A stretch of 64,000 bases of DNA from Lysinibacillus sp. OF-1 (GCF_028356935.1 NZ_CP102798.1:806001-870000), one strand, 5' to 3'; positions 52,519 through 61,783 are shown, counted from the stretch's first letter. The notes: generated by a model not told the origin, from the letters alone. Numbers and translations are program-made.

Positions 52519-54525
52519 ATGAAAAAATATAGAGAGAGTGTAGCGCCATTTGCAGATTATCAGCAGCTCATCCAACTGAATCCATTTGATGCAGTTGTCT
52601 GTTTGAAAAAAGTGGATACGGCCGTGTTTGAGGTTGTTGAATTTAATGATAAGCTATCTTTATTGCTTGAGTTACAGGATAGCTCAGCCAAGAACGCGGA
52701 GCATTTTTTTTCAGAGCCATGCTGGCTGCAATTGTCGGAACTGCTAAATCAAGATGTCAATCAACAACATGTCCTAACATTAGGTACTGATCTTCAAAAA
52801 AAAACATTTGTGATTCATGTACAGCACTTAGCTAATTCTATGGTTGCTATGATCCTTCGTGCAACACAAAGTGAAGTAGCGCCATATTTACAATTTGTGG
52901 AGCAACATGTGAGCCCAGTGTTAACGACAGATATACAAGGTCGTATTATCCATCAGAACGTTGCTGCTACCTCTGTCTTATCTAGAGAGCAGCACAGCCT
53001 AATAGGACTAGATATTTTTTCATTATTAGAAAATAGATATAGCAATGAATTTAAATTATTATTTGCCAAAACCATTGAAGGTTCAGCTTTTGGCATGCCT
53101 AGGTGTTTATTAAAGGGCCAATTGCTAAGTAAAGAGCCTTTTTATTTAAGAACGCATCCAACTTATTATAATGGTGAGGTAATAGGGGTACATTTATTTG
53201 TCAAAGAAGCCAATTCATTTATGAATGATCATGAGGCATTTTATTACCTAGCGCTGATGGACGAATTAACAGGTATTTGGAACCGAAAGGCTTTTAAAGA
53301 ACACTGGCTGCACCATTTAAATGACAAAAAGCAAGAACACAAGCAAGCTGCTCTAATTTTGGTTGATATTGATCGCTTTAAAAAATTTAATGAATCTCTT
53401 GGCGAGAGCAAGGGTGACGAGCTTATGCGTATGTTTAGTCATAGGCTTCGTGAGCTTTGTTACTCAAAATGCTCCCTTTATCGCTATAACAGTGATGAGT
53501 TTATCTTTGTGCTAAAAGATGCAACCATCCAAAAAATTGAGCATACCGCGAATGCAATCTTGGATGTTCTAAAACAGCCGTTTATGATAGATGGACAGGA
53601 ATATTTTATTAGCGTGTCGATTGGCATTTCGCTTAGTCCAGCAGATGGAAGGGATTTAGAGACACTTGTACGGAAAGCTGATAAGGCTTTATTTTCTGCT
53701 AAAGAGCATGGCCGATCACATTACCGTTACTATCGTGAAGATATGACAGCTGTCTTTCCAAATGAAGCATTAATGGAGGCACATTTACGTCGTGCCATTG
53801 AATTTAATGAGCTGAGTCTCCATCTACAGCCACAAATGGATTTAGCAAACAATAGCATCAATAGCTTTGAAGCATTACTGCGGTGGAATAATCGTAAATT
53901 TGGTTTTGTGTCACCTGCACAGTTTATTCCGATTGCTGAGGCTTCAGGCTTAATAATCGAAATAGGTGATTGGATTATTGATGAGGTTTGTCGTTACCAA
54001 AGAGAATGGCAATCGAAAGGCTATCGTCCTGTACGGATAGCCGTTAATATTTCACCTAAGCAGTTTAGAAAAGAAAATTTCGCTCGAAAAATTAAAGCGG
54101 CTTTGAAGAAATATAGTGTACCACCCGAATTATTAGAGGTGGAAATAACCGAAAGTTCTATGACAAACGTTCATGAAACTTACTCGATTTTGACCGAGTT
54201 GAAGCAACTAGGTGTGTATGTGTCAGTGGATGATTTTGGGACAGGCTATTCCTCATTGAGCTATCTCAAGCGCTATCCAATTGATATCATTAAAATCGAT
54301 CAGTCATTTATTGCAGATATTGCAAAAGATGACAAAAACGAAGCCATTATTAAGGCAATTATTTCGATGTCTCATAATTTAGGATTAGAGGTCATTGCTG
54401 AAGGAATTGAAGAGGCTTCACAAGTTGATTTTCTTAAACGTCATCGCTGTCAAAAAGGACAGGGCTATTTATATAATAAACCATTACCAGTGGAAACAAT
54501 TGTTCAACAATATTTTGTTAGCTAA
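52519..54525 (+). CDS. PAS-GGDEF-EAL protein with degenerate GGDEF
   Basis: 668 residues: PAS-like N-terminal region (about 1-235), GGDEF domain (about 245-405) whose signature reads YNSDEF rather than GGDEF, and an EAL domain (about 420-665) with all hallmarks: FEALLRW, VNISPKQF, VEITESS, DDFGTGYSSLSYL, KIDQSFI and EGIEE. It is therefore predicted to hydrolyse c-di-GMP while the GGDEF part is catalytically dead and may be regulatory. No membrane segment. The ATG at 52519 follows GAGGGATAG. It is 29 bases after ppk. Confidence 0.88.
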   Translation: MKKYRESVAPFADYQQLIQLNPFDAVVCLKKVDTAVFEVVEFNDKLSLLLELQDSSAKNAEHFFSEPCWLQLSELLNQDVNQQHVLTLGTDLQKKTFVIHVQHLANSMVAMILRATQSEVAPYLQFVEQHVSPVLTTDIQGRIIHQNVAATSVLSREQHSLIGLDIFSLLENRYSNEFKLLFAKTIEGSAFGMPRCLLKGQLLSKEPFYLRTHPTYYNGEVIGVHLFVKEANSFMNDHEAFYYLALMDELTGIWNRKAFKEHWLHHLNDKKQEHKQAALILVDIDRFKKFNESLGESKGDELMRMFSHRLRELCYSKCSLYRYNSDEFIFVLKDATIQKIEHTANAILDVLKQPFMIDGQEYFISVSIGISLSPADGRDLETLVRKADKALFSAKEHGRSHYRYYREDMTAVFPNEALMEAHLRRAIEFNELSLHLQPQMDLANNSINSFEALLRWNNRKFGFVSPAQFIPIAEASGLIIEIGDWIIDEVCRYQREWQSKGYRPVRIAVNISPKQFRKENFARKIKAALKKYSVPPELLEVEITESSMTNVHETYSILTELKQLGVYVSVDDFGTGYSSLSYLKRYPIDIIKIDQSFIADIAKDDKNEAIIKAIISMSHNLGLEVIAEGIEEASQVDFLKRHRCQKGQGYLYNKPLPVETIVQQYFVS

Positions 54526-54530
54526 TCAAC

Positions 54531-54576
54531 GAGTAGCACTTTCATCGCCAAAAATGGGTGAAGTGCTACTTTTTTA
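54531..54576. terminator. Bidirectional terminator
   Basis: GTAGCACTTTCATC pairs with GGGTGAAGTGCTAC, then TTTTTTA. It separates the converging EAL protein and TetR genes. Confidence 0.85.
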
Positions 54577-55185
54577 TTTATGGCTTTTAAGACCATCCAA
54601 GACAATAGTTGTGAATTGGGCCATTTCGGAGGCCAAATCGAAATCCTCACTATGAATTAACCAATCATAAACATTGGCACGCATACAGCGCCGAATAATT
54701 GCTTGTATGTTAGGAGCAGATACATCTTGTCTGAATTCCCCCTGTCGAATTCCTTCCTCAATATATGTATTCATAATTTGAAAGATTTTACGTTGTGGAT
54801 TGATTAAGTAGTGATCTTGTTCTACTTGGTTTGTCATGGCAGCTGTATACACTGTGCGCAATAAATCTTTTCCTACAACTTTCGTTAAATAGTTCATTTG
54901 TTGTTGATAGACAAATAAAATTTTTTCACTTGCTGATAATGAAGGATCAATATTTTTTTCTACAGTGCTATAAAATTGATCCAGCTCCATAAATTTTTCT
55001 AATATAACATCATATTTGGATGGGAAATGTGTATAAAAGGTCCCTTTCGAAACATTGCAGGCTTTTGTAATTTGTTCAACAGAGACATGTTCAAAACCAT
55101 ACTTGTTAAATAAATCTAACGAGGTTTTTAATAATTTTTCCCGTGTTTCTAATGCCTTTTTCTGTCTGCTCGTTAATGATTCCAT
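54574..55185 (-). CDS. TetR-family regulator
   Basis: 203 residues. HTH: TREKLLKTSLDLFNKYGFEHVSVEQITKACNVSKGTFYTHFPSK. The ligand domain is unrecognised. It is divergent from the dehydrogenase cluster across 236 bases with a 27-base palindrome (55296-55322), which is the likely operator. It probably represses the cluster in response to a substrate. Confidence 0.88.
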   Translation of the reverse strand: MESLTSRQKKALETREKLLKTSLDLFNKYGFEHVSVEQITKACNVSKGTFYTHFPSKYDVILEKFMELDQFYSTVEKNIDPSLSASEKILFVYQQQMNYLTKVVGKDLLRTVYTAAMTNQVEQDHYLINPQRKIFQIMNTYIEEGIRQGEFRQDVSAPNIQAIIRRCMRANVYDWLIHSEDFDLASEMAQFTTIVLDGLKSHK

Positions 55186-55295
55186 CGTAGCTTATTACCT
55201 CCAAAGTAAAGTATTGTAAAATATTTTTTGTAAAAATATTCTGAAAATATCTTTTTTTTAATTGACGAGATGGAATTATTTTGATTATGATTTAA

Positions 55296-55322
55296 TTGAC
55301 CGCAGTCACTGACTATGGTCAA
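55296..55322. promoter_or_regulatory. 27-base palindrome, candidate TetR operator
   Basis: TTGACCGCAGTCA, central C, TGACTATGGTCAA: 11 of 13 positions match. It lies in the divergent control region between tetR and the HIBADH gene. Confidence 0.65.
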
Positions 55323-55421
55323 CAAAAGTATCTCGTTATTAATGTTACGACAAAAAATAGGCGTTGGCTAGTGTATCATGCAGCTTGTCTGCTGTATTTT
55401 CAAAGATTGGGGGAAGTTTAA

Positions 55422-56315
55422 ATGAAGGAGAAATTAGGTTTTATTGGCTTAGGCAATATGGGGTTACCGATGTCTATCAATTTATTAAAGGCAAATTATC
55501 AAGTGTATGGCTTTGATACAAATGCAAAGGCCATGGAGCAATTTAGAGCAGCGGGTGGCATTGGTGTGGAAACAGCAAAGGAAGTTGCACAGCAATGTGA
55601 TGTGGTGATGACCAGCTTACCGACTCCTCAGGTAGTAGAAATGGTGTATCAATCAGAACAAGGAATCATTCATCATGCTAAAAAGGGATGCTTACTCATT
55701 GATTTTAGTACAGTTAATCCCGAATTGAACGATTCATTATATAAAGAAGCAAAAGCCTTAGGGTTACGATATTTAGGAGCACCTGTAAGTGGGGGAGTAA
55801 TTGGAGCAGTAAATGCTACTCTAACAATTATGGTTGGTGGCGACAAGGAAGATTATGAAAGTGCTGCAAAAATATTCGGAATAGTCGGTAAAAATAGTTA
55901 CCATCTAGGAATTTCGTCAAGTGTAGGTACACGTATTAAATTATTAAATAATTTAATGATTGGATTTTATACAGAGGCCGTAGCTGAAACAATCGTACTT
56001 GGTGAAAAGATGGGCATTCATGCTGATGTGCTGTATGAAGTGTTAAGTAATAGCTATGGTCAAAGCCGTATTTATGAACGCAATTATGTGGAATATATGA
56101 AAAACGATAATTATGAGCCAGGCTTTTCGACAAACCTACTATTAAAGGATTTAAAGCTAGCGAAGGAAATGGCAGACGAAGCAGGGGTATCGCTGCGAAT
56201 CGGGGAAAAATTGGTGGATTTGTATAGTGAAATTGCTCAGCAAGGCTATGGTGAAAACGATATGTCTGCTGCTTATTTAAGTTTAAAAGAAACTGCTAAA
56301 ATAGAACAATTTTAA
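55422..56315 (+). CDS. 3-hydroxyisobutyrate dehydrogenase-family enzyme
   Basis: 297 residues. GLGNMGLPM (NAD site), GAPVSGGVIGA (substrate motif) and KLLNNLMIGFY (catalytic Lys) are intact. It is the first gene of a cluster with MMSDH, SDR and Fe-ADH. Family reaction: oxidation of 3-hydroxyisobutyrate or a related 3-hydroxy acid to its semialdehyde, the substrate of the next gene. SD GGGGGAAG. Control by TetR is likely. Confidence 0.9.
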   Translation: MKEKLGFIGLGNMGLPMSINLLKANYQVYGFDTNAKAMEQFRAAGGIGVETAKEVAQQCDVVMTSLPTPQVVEMVYQSEQGIIHHAKKGCLLIDFSTVNPELNDSLYKEAKALGLRYLGAPVSGGVIGAVNATLTIMVGGDKEDYESAAKIFGIVGKNSYHLGISSSVGTRIKLLNNLMIGFYTEAVAETIVLGEKMGIHADVLYEVLSNSYGQSRIYERNYVEYMKNDNYEPGFSTNLLLKDLKLAKEMADEAGVSLRIGEKLVDLYSEIAQQGYGENDMSAAYLSLKETAKIEQF

Positions 56316-56331
56316 GAGGAGGAAAAGAAAA

Positions 56332-57852
56332 ATGACAACAGCACAAGAAATTCAAACATTAACACATTTTATTGGCGGACATTTAGTGGAAGGAAAAAGC
56401 GGCCGTTATGGTTCAGTATTCAATCCTACAACAGGTGATGTCATTGCAAAAGTACCACTTGCCACAATAGCAGAAACACGGGAGGCAATTGAGCAAGCAC
56501 AAGCGGCATTTCCTAAATGGCGTGACACATCTGTGGCAAAGCGAGCAGAAATTGTCTTAAGGTTTCGAAACCTTATTACAGAAAATATGGAGGAGCTACT
56601 GCAAATTATTTGTACAGAAAGCGGAAAGACGCTTGAAGATGCTAAAGGAGAAATCACCCGAGGACTTGAATCTGTTGACTTAGCTATCGGTGCCCCACAC
56701 TTAATGAAAGGGGAATACTCTGTTAATGTTGGCGGGCAAATTAATGCCTATTCTGCAAAATATCCATTAGGAGTAGTGGCGGCCATCTCGCCATTTAACT
56801 TCCCAATTATGGTGCCTTTAGCACAAACAAGTATGGCTATTGCTGTAGGGAATGCTGTTGTGTTAAAAGCATCAGAACGTGTGCCAATGACTGCATTGTT
56901 TGTTAGTGAGCTGTGGAAAAAAGCTGGGTTGCCCGATGGTATTTGGACAGTGATAAATGGTGATAAGGATGCCGTTAATGAACTTTTGGAAAACCCAACT
57001 GTGCAAGCCATTTCATTTGTTGGCTCAACACCGGTGGCGAAGTATATTTATGAAACAGGCTCAAAGTATGGAAAACGTGTCACTGCCCTTGGTGGTGGTA
57101 AAAACAATATGGTTGTGATGCCAGATGCAGACCTTGAACAGGTAGCAAATGCCTTTATTGGGGCAGCATATGGTGCAGCCTCTCAGCGTTGTATGGCAAT
57201 ATCTACGATTATGCCTGTAGGGAAAGAGACAGCAGACCGTCTAGTGGCGATTCTTAAAAAGAAAATCACTAATCTGAAGGTAGGTCCATATACAGACCCT
57301 GATGCAGATTTTGGCCCTGTCATTTCTCAACAATCAAAAGAGGCGATTCTTGCTGCAATTGAGCGGGGAGAAACTGAGGGAGCATCGGTGATTTGTGATG
57401 GCCGTGAACTTGATATTGTCAAAGAATCTAAAGGCTTCTATGTAGGACCTACATTATTAGATCATGTAAAGCCAGGGATGGAAATTTATGAGCAAGAGGT
57501 ATTTGGACCTGCTCGTAATGTTGTACGTGTAGATTCACTGGAGGAGGCTATTACACTTATTAATAAACATGAGCTAGGCAATGGTGTCACAATCTTTACG
57601 AATGACGGGTTAGCAGCTCGTCAATTTACGACTGAAATAGATGTTGGCATGGTAGGTGTCAATGTACCAATTCCAATTCCAGTTGGCTACCATAATTTTG
57701 CTGGTTTTAAAGGCTCTCGTTTTGGTGAAGGGCATATGTTTGGTCCAGATCAGGCACGATTCTTTACAAAAACTAAGACAATTTCAGAGCGTTGGATGGC
57801 AGGTAATGCCTCTACAGCATCTACATTTGCATTCCCAAGTAATAACGACTAA
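56332..57852 (+). CDS. mmsA: CoA-acylating methylmalonate-semialdehyde dehydrogenase
   Basis: 506 residues, the right length for MmsA/IolA. FNPTTGDVIAKVP, SPFNFPIMVPLA, FVGSTPVAKYIY, ALGGGKNNMVV and catalytic Cys SQRCMAI are MMSDH traits; GGGKN in place of GGKSP marks the CoA-dependent branch. Reaction: (methyl)malonate semialdehyde to propionyl- or acetyl-CoA. It follows HIBADH by 16 bases. SD GAGGAGG. No inositol genes are nearby, so valine or beta-alanine-type catabolism is more likely. Confidence 0.92.
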   Translation: MTTAQEIQTLTHFIGGHLVEGKSGRYGSVFNPTTGDVIAKVPLATIAETREAIEQAQAAFPKWRDTSVAKRAEIVLRFRNLITENMEELLQIICTESGKTLEDAKGEITRGLESVDLAIGAPHLMKGEYSVNVGGQINAYSAKYPLGVVAAISPFNFPIMVPLAQTSMAIAVGNAVVLKASERVPMTALFVSELWKKAGLPDGIWTVINGDKDAVNELLENPTVQAISFVGSTPVAKYIYETGSKYGKRVTALGGGKNNMVVMPDADLEQVANAFIGAAYGAASQRCMAISTIMPVGKETADRLVAILKKKITNLKVGPYTDPDADFGPVISQQSKEAILAAIERGETEGASVICDGRELDIVKESKGFYVGPTLLDHVKPGMEIYEQEVFGPARNVVRVDSLEEAITLINKHELGNGVTIFTNDGLAARQFTTEIDVGMVGVNVPIPIPVGYHNFAGFKGSRFGEGHMFGPDQARFFTKTKTISERWMAGNASTASTFAFPSNND

Positions 57853-57861
57853 TACAAACAA

Positions 57862-57894
57862 AGAGCTGTAGATTCTTACAGCTCTTTTTCTTAA
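57862..57894 (+). terminator. Terminator/attenuator inside the cluster
   Basis: AGAGCTGTA pairs with TACAGCTCT, then TTTTCTT. It ends about 20 bases before the SDR gene, so downstream genes may be expressed at lower level or have their own promoter. Confidence 0.78.
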
Positions 57895-57914
57895 AAAAGG
57901 AGAGGGAATGGTGT

Positions 57915-58676
57915 ATGCAAGGAAAAACAGTTTTCATTACAGGGGCTGCTCGTGGCATTGGTCTTGCCATCGCCCAAGCATTTGCTAGGGAAGGAGCAAA
58001 TGTAGTAATTACGGATAAAAATGAACAGCTTTTAAAGGAAGCGGTTGCTCAAAACCCTTCTTTAACGATATATACATGTGATGTGACAGAAGAACAAGCT
58101 ATACGAGAGGCTATTGCATTTACGATTGAAAAATTTTCAACAATAGACATTTTAATTAATAATGCAGGATTTCAACATGTCTCATTGATTGAAGACTTTA
58201 AAACGGAGATTTTTGAGGCTATGCAAAAGGTCATGGTCGTTGCACCATTTGTGGCGATGAAATATGCATTACCACCTATGAAGAACAATCAATTTGGTCG
58301 CATTATCAATATGGCCTCCATCAATGGGGTTATCGGGTTTGCCGGTAAGGCTGGTTACAACGCAGCAAAGCACGGTGTTATTGGGTTAACAAAAGTGGCA
58401 GCCCTGGAGGTAGCAAATGATGGGATTACAGTTAATGCCATTTGTCCAGGTTATGTGGATACAGAATTAGTGCACAATCAATTTAGCGATTTAGCGAAGA
58501 CTCGAGGTATTCAAGTAGAGGAAGTACTAGAACAGGTGCTTTATCCACTTGTACCGCAAAAACGGCTGTTGGATGTCTCTGAAATTACAGGGCTAGCTTT
58601 ATATTTAGCAAGCGATGTAGCAAAGGGGTTAACTGGTCAGGCGATTCTTTTAGATGGTGGTTATACGGCTCAATAG
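57915..58676 (+). CDS. SDR dehydrogenase, 3-hydroxybutyrate dehydrogenase-like
   Basis: 253 residues. TGAARGIG (NAD site), NNAGFQHV, catalytic Ser in MASINGVIGFAGKAGYNAAK with YxxxK, and PGYVDTELV. GFQHVSLIE and KAGYNAAKHG closely resemble Bacillus 3-hydroxybutyrate dehydrogenase (YxjF-like). Substrate not certain. SD GGAGAGGG. Followed after 16 bases by an Fe-ADH. Confidence 0.85.
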   Translation: MQGKTVFITGAARGIGLAIAQAFAREGANVVITDKNEQLLKEAVAQNPSLTIYTCDVTEEQAIREAIAFTIEKFSTIDILINNAGFQHVSLIEDFKTEIFEAMQKVMVVAPFVAMKYALPPMKNNQFGRIINMASINGVIGFAGKAGYNAAKHGVIGLTKVAALEVANDGITVNAICPGYVDTELVHNQFSDLAKTRGIQVEEVLEQVLYPLVPQKRLLDVSEITGLALYLASDVAKGLTGQAILLDGGYTAQ

Positions 58677-58692
58677 CTTAGGAGGGTGAAAT

Positions 58693-59877
58693 ATGATTCA
58701 AACGAAAACAATCTTTACCGTTCATTCACCAGGAACCATTGTATATGGGCGTGATTCTTTTAAGGAAGTAGGGGACTATGCCAAAGCATTAGGCTCTAAG
58801 GCATTAATCGTTAGTGATCCAATCATGGATCGCTTAGGTTTTGTTAAGCAGTGTCATACCTTGTTAAAAATCCAAGGGATAGAGGCTGTTTCATACTTAG
58901 GAGTGACAACTGAGCCGGATGATACGTATGTAGCCGAGGGACTACAGCTGCTGCAGAAACACCACTGTGATGTCATTATATCTGTTGGTGGAGGAAGCTG
59001 TATTGATACGGCAAAAGCGATTGCGGTAGTAGCTACAAATGGTGGCTACATAGGAGATTATATGAAAATGGCCAAAGTTGCAGCGCATGCACCAATACCG
59101 CATATAGCCATACCAACCACAGCGGGGACAGGCTCTGAGGCCACAGATGCAACTGTTATTACGAATACAAAAACGGCTGTAAAAATGATGATTAAACAGC
59201 CAGCTTTTATGCCAACTGTTGCAATAGTCGATCCTGTTTTAACTATAACATCACCGCCTGCGATTACAGCAGCAACGGGAATTGATGCTTTAAGTCATGC
59301 CATTGAAAGCTATTTATCACGTTTAGCGCATCCATATTCGAATGTTCTTGCATTATCTGCCATGGAATTAATCGTCAATAATATACTTAAAGTTTATGAG
59401 CAAGGAGATGATGTGGATGCGAGGGAAGCGATGTCATTAGGCTCCATGCAGGCAGGGCTGTCATTTTCAAATGCTTCTGTTGCCTTAGTTCATGGAATGT
59501 CGCGTCCAATCGGTGCACTCTTCCATGTTCCACATGGCATCTCCAATGCGATGCTTTTACCAGCTGTATTGGACTATTCAAAAGAAGCTTGTATAGATCG
59601 TCTAGCGGATTTAGGACAGTTTTTTAATAAAACAAAAGAGTCGTATTCACAAGAGGAGCTAGCACAATTAGCCATTACGTCCATTAAGGTAATGTGTAGG
59701 CATATGAAGATTGGCAATTTAAAACATTGGGGAATAGAAGAACAAGCTTTTTACAATGCTATCCCTAAAATGGCTGAGGATGCTCTTGCAAGTGGCAGTC
59801 CTAGCAATAATCCGAAGATACCAACAAAAGAAGAATTAATGGAACTATATAAAATTGCCTATACGTATGAGTTTTAA
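58693..59877 (+). CDS. Iron-containing alcohol dehydrogenase
   Basis: 394 residues. NAD site VGGGSCIDTAKA, PTTAGTGSEAT, metal ligands in GIDALSHAIESY, HGMSRPIG and HVPHGISNA. Type III ADH family: oxidation of short alcohols or 4-hydroxybutyrate-like acids. Last gene of the TetR-linked cluster, with SD AGGAGGG and a terminator after it. The cluster as a whole would convert a hydroxy acid or alcohol to acyl-CoA. Confidence 0.9.
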   Translation: MIQTKTIFTVHSPGTIVYGRDSFKEVGDYAKALGSKALIVSDPIMDRLGFVKQCHTLLKIQGIEAVSYLGVTTEPDDTYVAEGLQLLQKHHCDVIISVGGGSCIDTAKAIAVVATNGGYIGDYMKMAKVAAHAPIPHIAIPTTAGTGSEATDATVITNTKTAVKMMIKQPAFMPTVAIVDPVLTITSPPAITAATGIDALSHAIESYLSRLAHPYSNVLALSAMELIVNNILKVYEQGDDVDAREAMSLGSMQAGLSFSNASVALVHGMSRPIGALFHVPHGISNAMLLPAVLDYSKEACIDRLADLGQFFNKTKESYSQEELAQLAITSIKVMCRHMKIGNLKHWGIEEQAFYNAIPKMAEDALASGSPSNNPKIPTKEELMELYKIAYTYEF

Positions 59878-59883
59878 TGATTG

Positions 59884-59923
59884 TGAGAGTTATTCAAACT
59901 GCTGAATAGCTCTCTTTTTTTGA
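59884..59923 (+). terminator. Terminator of the dehydrogenase cluster
   Basis: GAGAGTTATTCA pairs with TGAATAGCTCTC with a mismatch, then TTTTTTT. Confidence 0.82.
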
Positions 59924-59990
59924 AAAAACAGAAAATATTCTAGTAATCTATAGAATTAATATGACATATTCGAGAAAATATAGTAAAATT

Positions 59991-60008
59991 CTAATGAATC
60001 ATCATTCA
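59991..60008 (+). promoter_or_regulatory. FadR-type operator upstream of fadH
   Basis: CTAATGAATCATCATTCA matches the 18-base Bacillus FadR consensus TGAATGAMTANTCATTCA at about 15 positions. It is 24 bases before the fadH start, as expected for repression of a beta-oxidation gene. Confidence 0.65.
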
Positions 60009-60031
60009 TTTTTTACTAAGGGGGAAATGGA

Positions 60032-60799
60032 ATGTTACAGGGGAAAACGATTATTATTACGGGTGGATCAAGTGGTATGGGGCTTTATATGGCAAAGCAA
60101 TTCGTCACTGAAGGTGCTAATGTTGTCATAACAGGGCGTGACGAAGAACGATTAGCAGAGGCTAAAAAATTTATTGCTGAGGCGGGTCCCTCTATTGAGA
60201 CGTTTCAAATGGATGTGCGTGTACCTGAGCATGCAGAGGCCATGCTCGCATTTGCTATTGATAAATTCGGTCAGGTGGATGGGCTAGTAAATAATGCGGC
60301 AGGTAATTTTATTGTACGAGCTGAGGATCTATCTCCGAATGGGTGGAAGGCTGTTGTGGATATTGTGTTAAATGGTACATTTTTCTGTTCTTCAGTAATT
60401 GGGAATTATTGGATTAAAAATAATATAAAAGGATCTATTTTAAATATGGTGGCTACTTATGCTTGGAATGCTGGAGCTGGTGTTGTTCACTCAGCTGCAG
60501 CAAAAGCTGGTGTATTATCACTGACGAGAACGTTGGCTGTCGAGTGGGGAAAACAGTATGGTATTCGTGTTAATGCGATTGCACCTGGCCCAATTGAACG
60601 AACAGGTGGGGCAGATAAGCTTTGGGAATCCGAAGCAGCAGCAGCTCGTACGCTAGATTCAGTTCCATTAGGTCGTATAGGAACACCAGAAGAAATTGCT
60701 GATTTAGCTACGTTTATGATGTCTAACAAGGCAAGCTATATGAATGGAGAATGTGTAACACTGGATGGTGGGCAATGGCTCAATCAATATCCATTCTAA
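60032..60799 (+). CDS. fadH: 2,4-dienoyl-CoA reductase FadH (SDR type)
   Basis: 255 residues. TGGSSGMG (NADP site), NNAAGNF, catalytic region SAAAKAGVLSL with the Tyr replaced in context HSAAAKAG (as in the dienoyl-CoA reductase branch, which uses a different Tyr), PGPIERTGGADKLWES and NGECVTLDGGQWL. Reduces 2,4-dienoyl-CoA from unsaturated fatty acids. SD AAGGGGGAAATGG. A FadR-box lies upstream. The order fadH - small gene - darB - ccpC resembles ykuF to ccpC of Bacillus subtilis. Confidence 0.88.
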   Translation: MLQGKTIIITGGSSGMGLYMAKQFVTEGANVVITGRDEERLAEAKKFIAEAGPSIETFQMDVRVPEHAEAMLAFAIDKFGQVDGLVNNAAGNFIVRAEDLSPNGWKAVVDIVLNGTFFCSSVIGNYWIKNNIKGSILNMVATYAWNAGAGVVHSAAAKAGVLSLTRTLAVEWGKQYGIRVNAIAPGPIERTGGADKLWESEAAAARTLDSVPLGRIGTPEEIADLATFMMSNKASYMNGECVTLDGGQWLNQYPF

Positions 60800-60862
60800 A
60801 AATATTTGCATAACAGTGAGCTGGGTTGACGCATACTAAGGGTAAAGAAAGGAGTGTTACCT

Positions 60863-61102
60863 ATGGGTATGTGGTTAATTCCAGCTATTATTGCCATTGT
60901 GATCATTTCTGCAATTTCGTTTGTGTCTACGCTGAAAATTGCAAAAATGACCTCTGAACGGAAATCTGAAAATGATACACCGATTTCAGAAACAGTCGAA
61001 GAGTATGCCACGATGTTGAACCCCATTGTTTGGGTCTATGCGATTTTTTTGCTTTTTTTAGGGATTATGATTTTTTATTACTGGAGTAAGGCTGGTTATT
61101 AG
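60863..61102 (+). CDS. Small membrane protein, unknown
   Basis: 79 residues: two hydrophobic helices (about 2-20 and 55-72) flanking a charged loop with KMTSERKSENDTPISETVE. SD AAAGGAG at 60847-60853 precedes the ATG at 60863 (a GTG at 60854 directly abuts the SD and is rejected). It follows fadH by 63 bases. I do not recognise the family. Confidence 0.7.
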   Translation: MGMWLIPAIIAIVIISAISFVSTLKIAKMTSERKSENDTPISETVEEYATMLNPIVWVYAIFLLFLGIMIFYYWSKAGY

Positions 61103-61108
61103 ATAGAA

Positions 61109-61152
61109 ACCATCTTCATTCAGTTAAGTAGAAACTTGACTGAATGAAGATA
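61109..61152. repeat. Long inverted repeat after the small membrane gene
   Basis: ATCTTCATTCAGTTAAGT and ACTTGACTGAATGAAGAT pair over about 17 bases around AGAA with one bulge. The T run is missing, so it is a stable structure of uncertain role, perhaps a terminator. Confidence 0.6.
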
Positions 61153-61299
61153 TACTTAGCTTTTGTAGGATAGACCAAAATAATTCATTGTTCATGAAAA
61201 CTCTTCCCGACCTGGTCATGGTCATACATAGAAAAGTTATGATATGATGAAAGAGAAGGACTGTTCTCCACAGCGAGAACAGAAAAGGAGAAGAAGTTC

Positions 61300-61740
61300 A
61301 TGATTTCAACTAACAGCAAAGACTTATTAGCAATGCCAATTAGTGAATTTATTATTTCCTCTGAAAAAGTTGCGCATGTACAAAGTGGAAATAGTGCAGA
61401 ACATGCACTCCTTGTACTAACGCGTACAGGGTACTCGTCCATACCTGTATTAGATCTGAAATATCGACTTCAAGGTTTACTTAGCATGAAAATGATTACC
61501 GAATCGATTCTTGGTCTTGAGCATATTGAATACGAAAAGCTACCTGATATTAAAGTTGACTCTATAATGGACAAAGAAATTGCCGTATTGAAGTTGACGG
61601 ATACGTTCCAGCGAGCTTTAGATTTAGTCATTAACCACGCCTTTTTATGTGTAGTAGACGAAGACGGTACATTTGCAGGGATCTTAACAAGACGTGTTAT
61701 TTTGAAGCAATTGAAAAAATATATTTATCAAAAAGAGTAG
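61300..61740 (+). CDS. darB: CBS-domain c-di-AMP-binding protein DarB (YkuL)
   Basis: 146 residues with two CBS motifs: FIISSEKVAHVQSGNSAEHALLVLTRTGYSSIPVLD and the second at TFQRALDLVINHAFLCVVDEDGTFAGILTRR. Closely matches Bacillus YkuL/DarB (CbpB), known to bind c-di-AMP and to stimulate Rel and pyruvate carboxylase. It is next to ccpC, as in Bacillus subtilis. SD AAAAGGAGAAGAAG. Confidence 0.88.
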   Translation: MISTNSKDLLAMPISEFIISSEKVAHVQSGNSAEHALLVLTRTGYSSIPVLDLKYRLQGLLSMKMITESILGLEHIEYEKLPDIKVDSIMDKEIAVLKLTDTFQRALDLVINHAFLCVVDEDGTFAGILTRRVILKQLKKYIYQKE

Positions 61741-61743
61741 TAG

Positions 61744-61783
61744 CTTAAGAGGGAACTCAGATGAAAATCATGAGGCCCTCTTT
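61744..61783 (+). terminator. Terminator between darB and ccpC
   Basis: AAGAGGG pairs with CCCTCTT around a 22-base loop. The tail TTGCTTG is weak, so read-through to ccpC is possible. Confidence 0.5.
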
